Assembly (NCBI GenBank): GCA_964647255.1
Contig: CAZYGI010000079.1
Location: 1 to 15,896, forward strand
Origin: CAWJEL01 sp964647255
GTDB taxonomy: Bacteria; Chloroflexota; Anaerolineae; CG2-30-64-16
Length of the DNA: 15,896 bases
Direction: 5' to 3'
In this document: positions 7,388 through 14,271 of the stretch, in pieces
How the letters are laid out: every line of letters begins with the position of its first letter
Numbering within the stretch: the stretch's first letter is position 1
Notes under the pieces: generated by a model
Database searches by the model: none
Told to the model about the DNA's origin: nothing
Seen by the model: the letters and a program-made list of their open reading frames with translations, nothing else
Made by a program: the position numbers and the translations under genes

Positions 7388-9270
7388 TGTCAGGCGACCT
7401 CCTTCGATTCACCACCGCCGGCAGCGTGGACGATGGCAAGAGCACGCTGATCGGCCGGCTGCTGCTCGACAGCAAAGCGATCCTCGAAGACACGATGGCC
7501 GCCATCGAGCGTGCCAGCCGGCAGCGCGGCGATCCCTACCTCGACCTGGCGCTGATCACCGATGGCCTCCGCGCCGAGCGCGAACAGGCGATCACCATTG
7601 ACGTCGCCTACCGCTTCTTCCAGACCCCGCGGCGCAAGTTCATCATCGCCGACACGCCCGGCCATGTGCAGTACACCCGCAACATGGTGACGGGCGCATC
7701 CACTGCGGAGCTGGCGATCATCCTGATTGATGCGCGCCGGGGCGTGCTCACCCAATCCAAGCGCCACGGCTTCCTGGCCTCCCTGCTGCAAATCCCGCAT
7801 GTGCTCGTCGCGGTCAACAAGATGGATCTGGTGGACTACGACGAGGGCGTCTTCCAGGCCATCGTCGAGGAATATCGCGCCTTCGCCAGCAAGCTCTCGG
7901 TCCAGGATATCATGTACACCCCGATCTCGGCGCTGCTGGGCGATAACGTCGTCAACCGCAGCGAGCGGATGCCGTGGTACGACGGCCCCTCGCTGCTGCA
8001 CCATCTGGAGCACGTCAACGTCGGCGTCGGCCGCAATCTGGTGGACTTCCGCTTCCCGGTGCAGATGGCGCTCCGGCCGCACCAGGACTTTCGCGGCTTT
8101 GCCGGGCAGATTGCCTCCGGCACGCTGGCGCCGGGGGAAGAGGTGGTGGCGCTGCCCTCAGGCAAGACGAGCCGCGTCCGCAAGATCACGACGTTCGAAG
8201 GCGACCTCACCGAAGCCTCCGCGGGCGACTCGGTGGTGGTCGTCCTTGAAGACGAGCTGGACATCAGCCGCGGAGACATGATCGTGCGCCGGCACAACCT
8301 GCCGCAGGTCGCCAGCCAGTTCGAGTGCACCCTCTGCTGGATGAACGAGGAGCCGCTCAACCCGGACGGCACCTACATCCTCCAGCACACCACGCGGCAG
8401 GTGCGCGCCCAGATCGCCGGTCTCAACTACCGCATTGACGTGGACACGCTGCACCGCGAGCCGGCGCAGACGCTGCAGCTCAACGAGATCGGCCGCGTCA
8501 AGCTGACCACCAGCCAGCCGCTCTTCTTCGACCCATACCCGATCAACCGCGCCACGGGCGGCTTCATCCTGATTGACCCTTACACCAACAACACCGTGGC
8601 CGCGGGCATGATCCGCCGCCAGGCGCAGGAGTTGGAGGACATCGTCGCGCGCCAGCCGGAGCGCCAACGTTCGACCAACGTGACGTGGGAGAGCACCGCG
8701 ATCATGCGCGGGCAGCGCGAGGAGCGCAACGGACACCGGGCCGCGGTGCTGTGGTTCACCGGCCTCTCGGGGTCGGGCAAGACGACGGTGGCGCGGCTGC
8801 TGGAGCGCCGGCTCTTCGCCCTCGGCAGCCAGACGTTCTACCTGGATGGCGACAACGTGCGCCACGGGCTCAACGGCGACCTGGGCTTCTCCGCGGCCGA
8901 CCGGCAGGAGAACATCCGCCGGGTAGGCGAGGTGGCGAAGCTGGCTTTCGACCACGGCGCCATCGTCATCTGCACCTTCATCTCGCCCTTCGAGCGCGAC
9001 CGCACATTTGCCCGGTCGCTGCTGCCCGAAGGACGCTTTATCGAGATCTACACCAAGTGCGACATCGAGCTCTGCAAGCGCCGCGACCCGAAAGGGCTGT
9101 ACGCGCGGGCGCTGCGCGGCGAGATCGCCGAGTTCACCGGGATCACTTCGCCCTACGAGGCGCCGGCGGACGCCGAGCTGACCATCGAAACTGACCTGGT
9201 CAGCGCCGAAGACGCGGTGGAGCAAATCGTTTCTGAGCTAGTGCGACGAGGAATTATAGAACGCAGATGA
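7387..9270 (+). CDS. cysNC: Fused sulfate adenylyltransferase subunit 1 / APS kinase (CysNC)
   Basis: A bifunctional 627-residue protein. Residues 1 to about 440 are the CysN GTPase, an EF-Tu-like protein that drives ATP sulfurylase, with GSVDDGKS (12-19), DTPG (89-92) and NKMD (144-147), followed by beta-barrel domains. Residues from about 450 to the end are APS kinase, with P-loop GLSGSGKT (459-466), DGDNVRHGLNGDLGF, FISPFERDR, RDPKGLYARALRGEI and FTGITSPYE. Together with CysD it makes PAPS, the donor for sulfotransferases. The same fusion is known in NodQ and mycobacterial CysNC. The ATG at 7387 overlaps the cysD stop. The last four codons and the TGA lie inside the left 40-bp inverted repeat at 9256-9295, so the natural C-terminus may have been replaced by repeat sequence. 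Confidence 0.97.
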   Translation: MSGDLLRFTTAGSVDDGKSTLIGRLLLDSKAILEDTMAAIERASRQRGDPYLDLALITDGLRAEREQAITIDVAYRFFQTPRRKFIIADTPGHVQYTRNMVTGASTAELAIILIDARRGVLTQSKRHGFLASLLQIPHVLVAVNKMDLVDYDEGVFQAIVEEYRAFASKLSVQDIMYTPISALLGDNVVNRSERMPWYDGPSLLHHLEHVNVGVGRNLVDFRFPVQMALRPHQDFRGFAGQIASGTLAPGEEVVALPSGKTSRVRKITTFEGDLTEASAGDSVVVVLEDELDISRGDMIVRRHNLPQVASQFECTLCWMNEEPLNPDGTYILQHTTRQVRAQIAGLNYRIDVDTLHREPAQTLQLNEIGRVKLTTSQPLFFDPYPINRATGGFILIDPYTNNTVAAGMIRRQAQELEDIVARQPERQRSTNVTWESTAIMRGQREERNGHRAAVLWFTGLSGSGKTTVARLLERRLFALGSQTFYLDGDNVRHGLNGDLGFSAADRQENIRRVGEVAKLAFDHGAIVICTFISPFERDRTFARSLLPEGRFIEIYTKCDIELCKRRDPKGLYARALRGEIAEFTGITSPYEAPADAELTIETDLVSAEDAVEQIVSELVRRGIIERR

Positions 9271-9295
9271 CGCTGATGGACCTGATTCTCCTGAT
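9256..9295. repeat. Left 40-bp inverted repeat of the GxxExxY unit
   Basis: Read on the minus strand this segment is ATCAGG-AGA-ATCAGGT and so on, ending in ATCTGCGTTCTAT. It matches the plus-strand segment 9812-9851 at 34 of 40 positions by eye. The core GAACGCAGAT (9259-9268) recurs as ATCTGCGTTC at 9322-9331, 9341-9350 and 9839-9848. It overlaps the last codons of cysNC. Confidence 0.85.
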
Positions 9296-9371
9296 TTTTT
9301 CTTGTTCTTCTATCCGCGTTGATCTGCGTTCATCCTGGAAATCTGCGTTCTGACGGCTTGGAGGTGGTATG

Positions 9372-9806
9372 ATGGAGGAGTTGCACGAGCCTGGGGCCGT
9401 GTATGACGCAGCCAATTACAAGCATACGGAGCTGACCAAGCGGATCATTGGGATTTTTTACGAGGTCTATAACACGTTGGGGCATGGGTTTCTGGAGAAG
9501 GTTTACGAGAACGCTATGGCGTTGAGGTTGCAGAAAGCGGGACTCAACGTAACGCAGCAGCAGCCGATCCGCGTTTTCTTCGACGGCGAGGTGATCGGCG
9601 AGTACTTTGCCGACCTGGTGGTGGATGATTTGATTATCGTCGAGCTGAAGGCCGCGAAAGACCTGGCCGAGGAACACGAAGCACAACTGCTGAACTACCT
9701 CAAAGCCAGCGAGTACGAAGTCGGCTTGCTCCTTAACTTCGGCCCGCATCCGAAGCTCTCGCGCAAGGCCTACGACAACGCGAACAAACCGAACCTGAAA
9801 AAATAA
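9372..9806 (+). CDS. GxxExxY-family protein (PDDEXK-like)
   Basis: A 144-residue protein of the GxxExxY family, which has a PD-(D/E)xK nuclease-like fold and no established function. The defining motif is GFLEKVY (residues 39-45), in the context ELTKRIIGIFYEVYNTLGHGFLEKVYENAM. The nuclease-like core keeps Asp81 (ADLVVDD) and the ExK pair Glu91/Lys93 (VELKA), followed by QLLNYLKAS and GLLLNFG, so the active site looks intact. Of two adjacent ATGs (9369 and 9372) the second is preferred, since GGAGGT (9360-9365) is then 6 bases away. The gene is on the operon strand but has its own strong ribosome-binding site and sits between inverted repeats, so it looks inserted rather than part of the sugar pathway. 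Its codon use is less GC-biased than its neighbours. Confidence 0.92.
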   Translation: MEELHEPGAVYDAANYKHTELTKRIIGIFYEVYNTLGHGFLEKVYENAMALRLQKAGLNVTQQQPIRVFFDGEVIGEYFADLVVDDLIIVELKAAKDLAEEHEAQLLNYLKASEYEVGLLLNFGPHPKLSRKAYDNANKPNLKK

Positions 9807-9811
9807 AGGGG

Positions 9812-9851
9812 ATCAGGTAGATCAGGTTCATCTGCGTTATCTGCGTTCTAT
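9812..9851. repeat. Right 40-bp inverted repeat of the GxxExxY unit
   Basis: This is the partner of 9256-9295 in opposite orientation (34 of 40 positions agree by eye). It contains two adjacent ATCTGCGTT units (9830-9838 and 9839-9847) and two ATCAGG units. It begins 5 bases after the GxxExxY stop and ends directly before the GGGGGA that serves rmlA. Confidence 0.85.
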
Positions 9852-9861
9852 GGGGGAATCT

Positions 9862-10752
9862 ATGAAGGGCATTATTCTCGCCGGGGGGGCCGGCACGCGG
9901 CTGTATCCGTTGACCATCGGCCTGAGCAAGCAGCTCCTGCCGGTGTACGACAAACCGATGATCTACTACCCGCTCTCCATGCTGATGCTGGCGGGCATCC
10001 GGGAGATCCTGGTGATCAGCACGCCCGAGGCGCTGCCAACCTTCCGGGCGCTGCTGCGCGACGGCAGCCAGTGGGGGCTGCGCCTGGCGTACGCCGGGCA
10101 AGCCAGCCCGCGCGGCCTGGCCGACGCCTTCATCGTGGGCCGGGAGTTCGTCGGCGGCCAGCCCGCGTGCCTGATCCTGGGCGACAACATCTTTTACGGC
10201 GGCGGGCTGCCGGCCAAGCTGCGCGCGGCCGCCCAGGTGCGCGAGGGTGCGCTCGTGTTCGCCTATCCGGTCAAGGACCCGCAGCGCTACGGCGTGGTGG
10301 AGTTCGACGAGGCCGGCCGTGCCCTGAGCATCGAAGAGAAACCGCAAAAACCGAAATCGCACTACGCAGTGCCCGGCCTCTACTTCTATGATGAGCAGGT
10401 CAGCGATATCGCCGCCAACCTCCAGCCCTCGCCGCGCGGTGAGCTCGAGATCACCGATGTCAACCGCATCTACCTGGAGCGCGGCCAGTTGCGCGTGGAG
10501 GTCATGGGCCGCGGGATCGCCTGGCTCGATGCCGGCACCCACGAGTCGCTCCTCCAGGCGGCTAACTTCGTCCAGGCCGTGGAAGACCGGCAGGGGATGA
10601 TGATCTCGTGCCCAGAGGAAATCGCCTATCGCATGGGCGCCATCGGCCGTGACGAGCTGCGCACGCAGGGCGAGGCGATGAAAAGCAATGAGTACGGCCA
10701 GTACCTGCTGCGGCTGCTTGCCGAGGACATGCCGCGGCCGGATAACGGGTAG
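9862..10752 (+). CDS. rmlA: Glucose-1-phosphate thymidylyltransferase (RmlA)
   Basis: RmlA couples glucose-1-phosphate with dTTP to make dTDP-glucose, the entry point to dTDP-rhamnose and other dTDP-deoxysugars; it is cytoplasmic. The 296-residue protein has the nucleotidyltransferase signature KGIILAGGAGTRLYPLT at the N-terminus, SKQLLPVYDKPMIYYPLSMLMLAGI, the metal-binding LGDNIFYG, the YGVVEFDEAG and EEKPQKPKSHYAVPGLYFYD block, and GELEITDVN with WLDAGTHESLL. Length is normal. The ATG at 9862 is chosen because KGIILAGG follows immediately and GGGGGA lies 4-5 bases upstream; an ATG at 9850 would add only four residues and begins inside the repeat. rmlB, rmlC and rmlD are not in the window. 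The stop is 3 bases before the fkp-like gene. Confidence 0.95.
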   Translation: MKGIILAGGAGTRLYPLTIGLSKQLLPVYDKPMIYYPLSMLMLAGIREILVISTPEALPTFRALLRDGSQWGLRLAYAGQASPRGLADAFIVGREFVGGQPACLILGDNIFYGGGLPAKLRAAAQVREGALVFAYPVKDPQRYGVVEFDEAGRALSIEEKPQKPKSHYAVPGLYFYDEQVSDIAANLQPSPRGELEITDVNRIYLERGQLRVEVMGRGIAWLDAGTHESLLQAANFVQAVEDRQGMMISCPEEIAYRMGAIGRDELRTQGEAMKSNEYGQYLLRLLAEDMPRPDNG

Positions 10753-10755
10753 ACC

Positions 10756-12807
10756 ATGACCCACATCGGCGCCACCGCCTTCCTGCGCCAGGCCCACCGC
10801 AACAACTGGGAACACTATCTCGCGACCCTGCGGTCGGGCGCGCAACCGGGCTGGGATATCTGCGTGCTGACCGCCAGCGATGAGCGCCAGGCCGAGATGT
10901 ATCGCTGCCAGTTGAACTGGCGGCGCGAGGCCGGCCTGCTCCCCGCCGGCATGTCCTTCCTGGTGCTCCCCGACCCTCACGGCCGGCGGATCGGCTCGGG
11001 CGGTGCGACATTGAATGCGCTGGCCCAGGTGGCCGGGCTGGCGGCCGAGGCCGAAGGCGGCCGGCTGGATTCACTCCAGCGGGTGCTGTTGATCCATTCC
11101 GGCGGCGATTCCAAGCGGCTGCCGCACTGCTCAGCGACGGGCAAGCTCTTCGCCCGGGTGCCGCGGGTGCTGCCCGACGGCCGCGCCTCCTCCATCTTCG
11201 ACGAGTTTCTGATCGGCCTGAGCGGGCTGGCGACCCAGCTGCCGCCCGGCGTCCTCGTCGCATCGGGCGATGTGCTGCTGATCTTCGATCATCTACAGCT
11301 CTGCGGAGCCTTTCGCCGGCCGGGCGTGATCGGTGTGGCCGCGGCCGCGCCGGCCGAGATGGGGCTGGATCACGGCGTCTATGTCAGCGGGGACGGCGGC
11401 CACCGGGTCACCGCTTATCTGCACAAGCCGGGCGCGGCCGAGCTGGCGCACTGGGGCGGCATCGGCGCCGACGGGACCGTGCAAATTGACACCGGGCTCG
11501 TCTGGCTCGATGCCGGCGCCGCCCAAACGCTGGTCGAGCTGGTGCGCGACGAGACCGTCGCCCGCGCGCCCTTGAACCTGTACGGCGATTTGCTGCTGCC
11601 CCTGGCCGGCTCCACCACGCTGGAAAGCTACCTGGCGGACGAGAGCGACGGCCCGGCCACGCCCGCGATCCAGGCGGCGCGCCGCGTGCTTTGGCCGCGC
11701 CTGCGCGGCGCGGCGTTCACCGTCGAGCGGCTGCAGCCCGCCGTGTTCGTCCACTTCGGCACGTCGCGCGAATACTGGCAGATGACGGCCGGGGACCCCG
11801 AGCTGGCCGACCTCTGCGGCTGGACCCCCAGCGCCGCGGCCTGGGATGCGGCGGGCGGCCCGGCGGTGCTGATCAACAGCGCAGTCGAGCACCCCATCCC
11901 CGCTGGGGGGCCCGGGGAGAGCCGACCGCTCATCGTGGACAGCGATCTGCGCGGGCCGATTTCCTGGCTGGACCTTCGAGCTGCTGATGACGCCGCGACA
12001 GGCGGACATGTCATCCTGAGCGGGTCAACCGCTCAAAGTCAGTTGCGGCCGAACCCTAGCGAAGAATCTCAGCACGGCTGGCAAGACCCTTCGCAGAGAC
12101 TAAGCTGTCACGGAAGTGATGCCGTTAACCCACTCAGGGTGACAGATCGCGTTGTTTCCTGTCCGGGCGCGGCGATCATCTCCGGCGTGCAGACGAGCGA
12201 GGCGCTACAGGTCGGCTCAGCGGTCGTCATAGACCAGTTGCCGGTGGGCGCGGCCGAGTTCACCACGCGCATCTTTGGCCTGAACGACGACCCCAAACGG
12301 GCCTGGGATGCCGCCGGGGCCACCTTCATGAACCGGCCCTGGACGGACTGGTTGGCTGCTGCCGGCGTCACGTCCGAAGTGCTGTGGCCGCATGCCGCCG
12401 CGGGCAGCCGGAGCCTGTCGCCAGCCTGCGTCTCGCGATGCCGCTGCAAGCTCCCGCCGCCGCCCCGGCGGGCTGGCTGGCCGCCTGGCGCGCTGCGCCC
12501 CGGCTCTCCCTGGCCGAGAGCGCTGCGCAAACCGCCGGAGCGCGGCTGCTGGCCGAGCTGGCCGACCTGGAAGACGCGATCGCGGTGCGCCGCTTCTGCG
12601 CCGCGGTGGAAAGCGAGCGGCCGGCGCGCGAGGCCAAGGGGCTGCTGGGCAACGCGCCCGCGGCGATCGCCCGGCGCAGCCGGCGCGCGGCCGCCGCCTT
12701 TGCGGCCGGCGATCCGATCCTGCAACTGCGCGGCTTCGAGGCGCTCGCCGAGGCCACCGGCGAACAGGCGTGGGAGGATCGGGCATTCAACACCCTGGCC
12801 GAGTTGA
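10756..12807 (+). CDS. fkp: L-fucokinase/GDP-fucose pyrophosphorylase, N-terminal part (frameshifted)
   Basis: The first part of an FKP-type bifunctional enzyme that salvages L-fucose to GDP-L-fucose. This half is the fucose-1-phosphate guanylyltransferase, with GSGGATLN (residues 80-87), LLIHSGGDSKRLPHCSATGKLF (about 110-131), VLVASGDVLLIFD, VQIDTGLVWLDAG and NLYGDLLLPL. It is followed by a repetitive strand region (LIVDSDLRGPIS, GAAIISGVQTSEALQVG, VVIDQLPVG) and GLNDDPKRAWDAAGATFMNRPWTDWL. Family similarity stops near 12415; the rest of this frame to 12807 is out-of-frame, low-complexity sequence. The continuation is in another frame from about 12420, consistent with a single lost base. Residues about 418-463 (HVILSG to LRVT) come from a 136-bp palindrome-ended repeat. 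The start follows rmlA by 3 bases. Confidence 0.88.
   Translation: MTHIGATAFLRQAHRNNWEHYLATLRSGAQPGWDICVLTASDERQAEMYRCQLNWRREAGLLPAGMSFLVLPDPHGRRIGSGGATLNALAQVAGLAAEAEGGRLDSLQRVLLIHSGGDSKRLPHCSATGKLFARVPRVLPDGRASSIFDEFLIGLSGLATQLPPGVLVASGDVLLIFDHLQLCGAFRRPGVIGVAAAAPAEMGLDHGVYVSGDGGHRVTAYLHKPGAAELAHWGGIGADGTVQIDTGLVWLDAGAAQTLVELVRDETVARAPLNLYGDLLLPLAGSTTLESYLADESDGPATPAIQAARRVLWPRLRGAAFTVERLQPAVFVHFGTSREYWQMTAGDPELADLCGWTPSAAAWDAAGGPAVLINSAVEHPIPAGGPGESRPLIVDSDLRGPISWLDLRAADDAATGGHVILSGSTAQSQLRPNPSEESQHGWQDPSQRLSCHGSDAVNPLRVTDRVVSCPGAAIISGVQTSEALQVGSAVVIDQLPVGAAEFTTRIFGLNDDPKRAWDAAGATFMNRPWTDWLAAAGVTSEVLWPHAAAGSRSLSPACVSRCRCKLPPPPRRAGWPPGALRPGSPWPRALRKPPERGCWPSWPTWKTRSRCAASAPRWKASGRRARPRGCWATRPRRSPGAAGARPPPLRPAIRSCNCAASRRSPRPPANRRGRIGHSTPWPS
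12009..12144. repeat. 136-bp interspersed repeat with terminal inverted repeats, in frame inside fkp
   Basis: The ends are 21-bp inverted repeats (12009-12029 against 12124-12144) agreeing at 18 of 21 positions; the outer 12 bases are TGTCATCCTGAG and CTCAGGGTGACA. The interior contains AGCGAAGAATCTC and AAGACCCTTCGC, the wording of the TCATCCTGAGCGAAG-type repeats I recall as widespread between genes in Chloroflexota and other phyla. Here the element is translated in frame without a stop, adding about 46 residues rich in S, Q, H and P. Confidence 0.75.
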
Positions 12808-14096
12808 TCGAGCGGGATACGTTGGCGCGGCGATGGGCGACGGACGATCAGTCGCTGGAAACTGACGATGGACCATTGACTATCGGCCATGATCCAGCTT
12901 CGTCGTTCGTCCATCGTCGTCCGTCCATCGTCCATCATCGTTCGTCCACGGTCGTTCGCCCGATCCGCGTCTGCGCGGCCGCGCGCATTGACCTGGGCGG
13001 CGGCTGGACCGATACGCCGCCCTACAGCATCGAGCGCGGGGGCACGGTGCTCAATGCCGCGCTCACCCTGCGCGGGGCCTATCCCATCGAAGCGGAGGCC
13101 GTCTGGCTGCCGGAGCCGCGGCTTGTGCTGGTGAGCCGCGACCTGGACACCGCCTTGGAGCCGGCGCTGGTCGGCGAAGTGCTGGCCTACGCGCGGCCCG
13201 GCGACCCGTTCTCGCTGCACAAGGCGGCGCTGGTGTTGCGCGGCATCGTGCCCGCGGAGGCCGATCCGGCCATGCCCCTGGGTGAGCTGCTGGCCGGCCG
13301 CGGCGGGCTGCGGCTGAGCACCGGCACGCATATCCCGTTCGGCTCCGGGCTGGGCACCAGCTCCATCCTGGCCGGCGCCGTGCTGGCCGCGCTATTTGAG
13401 CTGGGGAGCAGAGGAGCAGGGGAGCCTGGGGGAGCCTCCGCACCGGCACTCCTCCGCACCTCCGCGCAGTTATTCGATGAGGTGCTGTGCCTGGAGCAGA
13501 TGCTGACCACCGGCGGCGGCTGGCAGGACCAGGTGGGCGGGCTGACGGGCGGCATCAAGCTGGTGAGCACGCCGCCGGGCCTCCCGCAGCGGATCACCGT
13601 CATGCCCGTGCCGTTGTCAACTGCTGTGGCCGCTCAGTTGGAGAAGCGGCTGCTTCTGGTGTACACTGGGCAGCGGCGCCTGGCCCGCAACCTGCTGCGA
13701 ACAGTGATGGGCCGCTGGATGGCGCGTGACCCGGAAATGACCTGGATCCAGGGGGAGATCGCCCGGCTGGCCCTCGCCATGCGCGAGGCCTTGCTGGCGG
13801 GCGACCTGGACGGGTTCGGCGGCTTGCTCGCCGAACATTGGGCGCTCAACAAGCGGATGGATCCGGGGTGCACCAATCCCTTTATTGACGAGCTCTTCGA
13901 AGTCATGGGGCCGCACATTTATGGCGGCAAGCTGGCTGGCGCGGGCGGCGGTGGATTCGTGACTGCGATCGCCCGCTCGCCCGAGGCGGCGCAGGCGTTG
14001 GCGGCCGCGCTGGCGCAGCGTTATCCCGGCACGCCCGTCGAGGTGTGGGAATCTGCCGTGCCCGAGGCCGGGCTGCAGGTCCACCTTGGGTCGTGA
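12384..14096 (+). CDS. fkp: L-fucokinase/GDP-fucose pyrophosphorylase, C-terminal kinase part (frameshifted)
   Basis: The second part of the FKP-like enzyme, ending in a GHMP-type L-fucokinase. Family-like sequence begins near 12424 (ASLRLAMPLQ), with a helical linker (LLAELADLEDAIAVRRF, DPILQLRGFEALAEATGEQAWEDRAFNTLAELI). The kinase starts at about 12960: VCAAARIDLGGGWTDTPPYSIERGGTVLNAAL, then LSTGTHIPFGSGLGTSSILAG (ATP loop), LEQMLTTGGGWQDQVGG, LLVYTGQRRLARNLL and the C-terminal KLAGAGGGGF motif. All kinase motifs look intact. The GTG at 12384 is merely the first possible start of this frame; no ribosome-binding site is evident, so independent translation is unlikely. Two further low-complexity repeat inserts (about 12834-12960 and 13403-13467) are read through in frame. 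Joined with the N-terminal half the enzyme would be about 1,110 residues, against 949 for Bacteroides Fkp. Confidence 0.88.
   Translation: MAACRRGQPEPVASLRLAMPLQAPAAAPAGWLAAWRAAPRLSLAESAAQTAGARLLAELADLEDAIAVRRFCAAVESERPAREAKGLLGNAPAAIARRSRRAAAAFAAGDPILQLRGFEALAEATGEQAWEDRAFNTLAELIERDTLARRWATDDQSLETDDGPLTIGHDPASSFVHRRPSIVHHRSSTVVRPIRVCAAARIDLGGGWTDTPPYSIERGGTVLNAALTLRGAYPIEAEAVWLPEPRLVLVSRDLDTALEPALVGEVLAYARPGDPFSLHKAALVLRGIVPAEADPAMPLGELLAGRGGLRLSTGTHIPFGSGLGTSSILAGAVLAALFELGSRGAGEPGGASAPALLRTSAQLFDEVLCLEQMLTTGGGWQDQVGGLTGGIKLVSTPPGLPQRITVMPVPLSTAVAAQLEKRLLLVYTGQRRLARNLLRTVMGRWMARDPEMTWIQGEIARLALAMREALLAGDLDGFGGLLAEHWALNKRMDPGCTNPFIDELFEVMGPHIYGGKLAGAGGGGFVTAIARSPEAAQALAAALAQRYPGTPVEVWESAVPEAGLQVHLGS
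12834..12960. repeat. GTCCATCGTC-type repeat cluster at the fkp interdomain linker
   Basis: GACGATGGAC (12864-12873) is mirrored by GTCCATCGTC at 12909-12918 and 12923-12932, with more TCGTCC/CCATCG words between 12903 and 12955. The insert encodes about 42 residues (ATDDQSLETDDGP to RSSTVVRP) lying immediately before the GHMP kinase domain, and has no family character. The reading frame stays open. Confidence 0.7.
13403..13467. repeat. GGAGCAG / CTCCGCAC repeat cluster within the fucokinase domain
   Basis: The plus strand runs through GGGGAGCAGA, GGAGCAG, GGGAGCCTG and GGGGAGCCTCC, then the complementary-type words CCTCCGCACC, CTCCTCCGC and ACCTCCGC. It encodes about 21 residues of low complexity (SRGAGEPGGASAPALLRTSA) between LAALFELG and QLFDEVLCLEQML, where the family normally has a shorter connection. 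The frame is preserved. Confidence 0.65.
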
Positions 14097-14271
14097 CGTC
14101 CTAACTGACAGGGCCATTTCGTCGCAGCGGCGCGGGTTCGCTCCGGACGGCCCGATGGAATATCCTGAGCATCTGGCGCGAGATCACGACGCCGGCCCGC
14201 GGAGCGCGGCTGCACATCGTGCTCGCTGATCGCCTATCGCTACACCCGTCATCATCTTCGGAGGTTTGAAC

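Larger units (their letters stand above)
9256..9851 (+). mobile_element. Putative mobile or repeat-bounded unit carrying a GxxExxY gene
   Basis: The segment is delimited by two 40-bp imperfect inverted repeats (9256-9295 and 9812-9851) and contains one gene plus two further ATCTGCGTTC copies. It lies exactly in the junction between cysNC and rmlA, where the rest of the operon is packed with overlapping or nearly abutting genes. No transposase is encoded and no target duplication was found, so movement would need an outside enzyme or homologous recombination. I recall ATCTGCGTT-type repeats next to GxxExxY and 23S-IVS four-helix-bundle genes in other genomes; that association is recollection, not something this window can prove. 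Confidence 0.55.

Noticed and set aside
8158..9225. 355-residue minus-strand frame opposite cysNC
   Set aside because: It lies fully antisense to the CysN/CysC domains and has no recognisable domain or ribosome-binding site.
9733..10980. 415-residue minus-strand frame opposite rmlA
   Set aside because: It spans the repeat, rmlA and the start of fkp on the wrong strand, with composition typical of a reverse-frame artefact.
12385..12430. Programmed -1 frameshift site in fkp
   Set aside because: No X-XXY-YYZ heptamer or convincing downstream stem was found at the junction, so a lost base or sequencing error is the simpler reading.
12384..12865. Several overlapping frames in the fkp interdomain region on both strands
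   Set aside because: All but the frame leading into the kinase are arginine/alanine-rich translations without family similarity; they reflect absence of stops in very GC-rich DNA.
12834..13467. CRISPR-like array
   Set aside because: The repeated words are short, irregular and lack uniform spacers, and the region is translated in frame as part of fkp; no cas gene is present.
14097..14271. Extra small gene or promoter between fkp and the GDP-mannose epimerase
   Set aside because: No frame with a credible start and ribosome-binding site and no -35/-10 pair was found; only a 5-bp stem (CCGCG-GAG-CGCGG) is visible.
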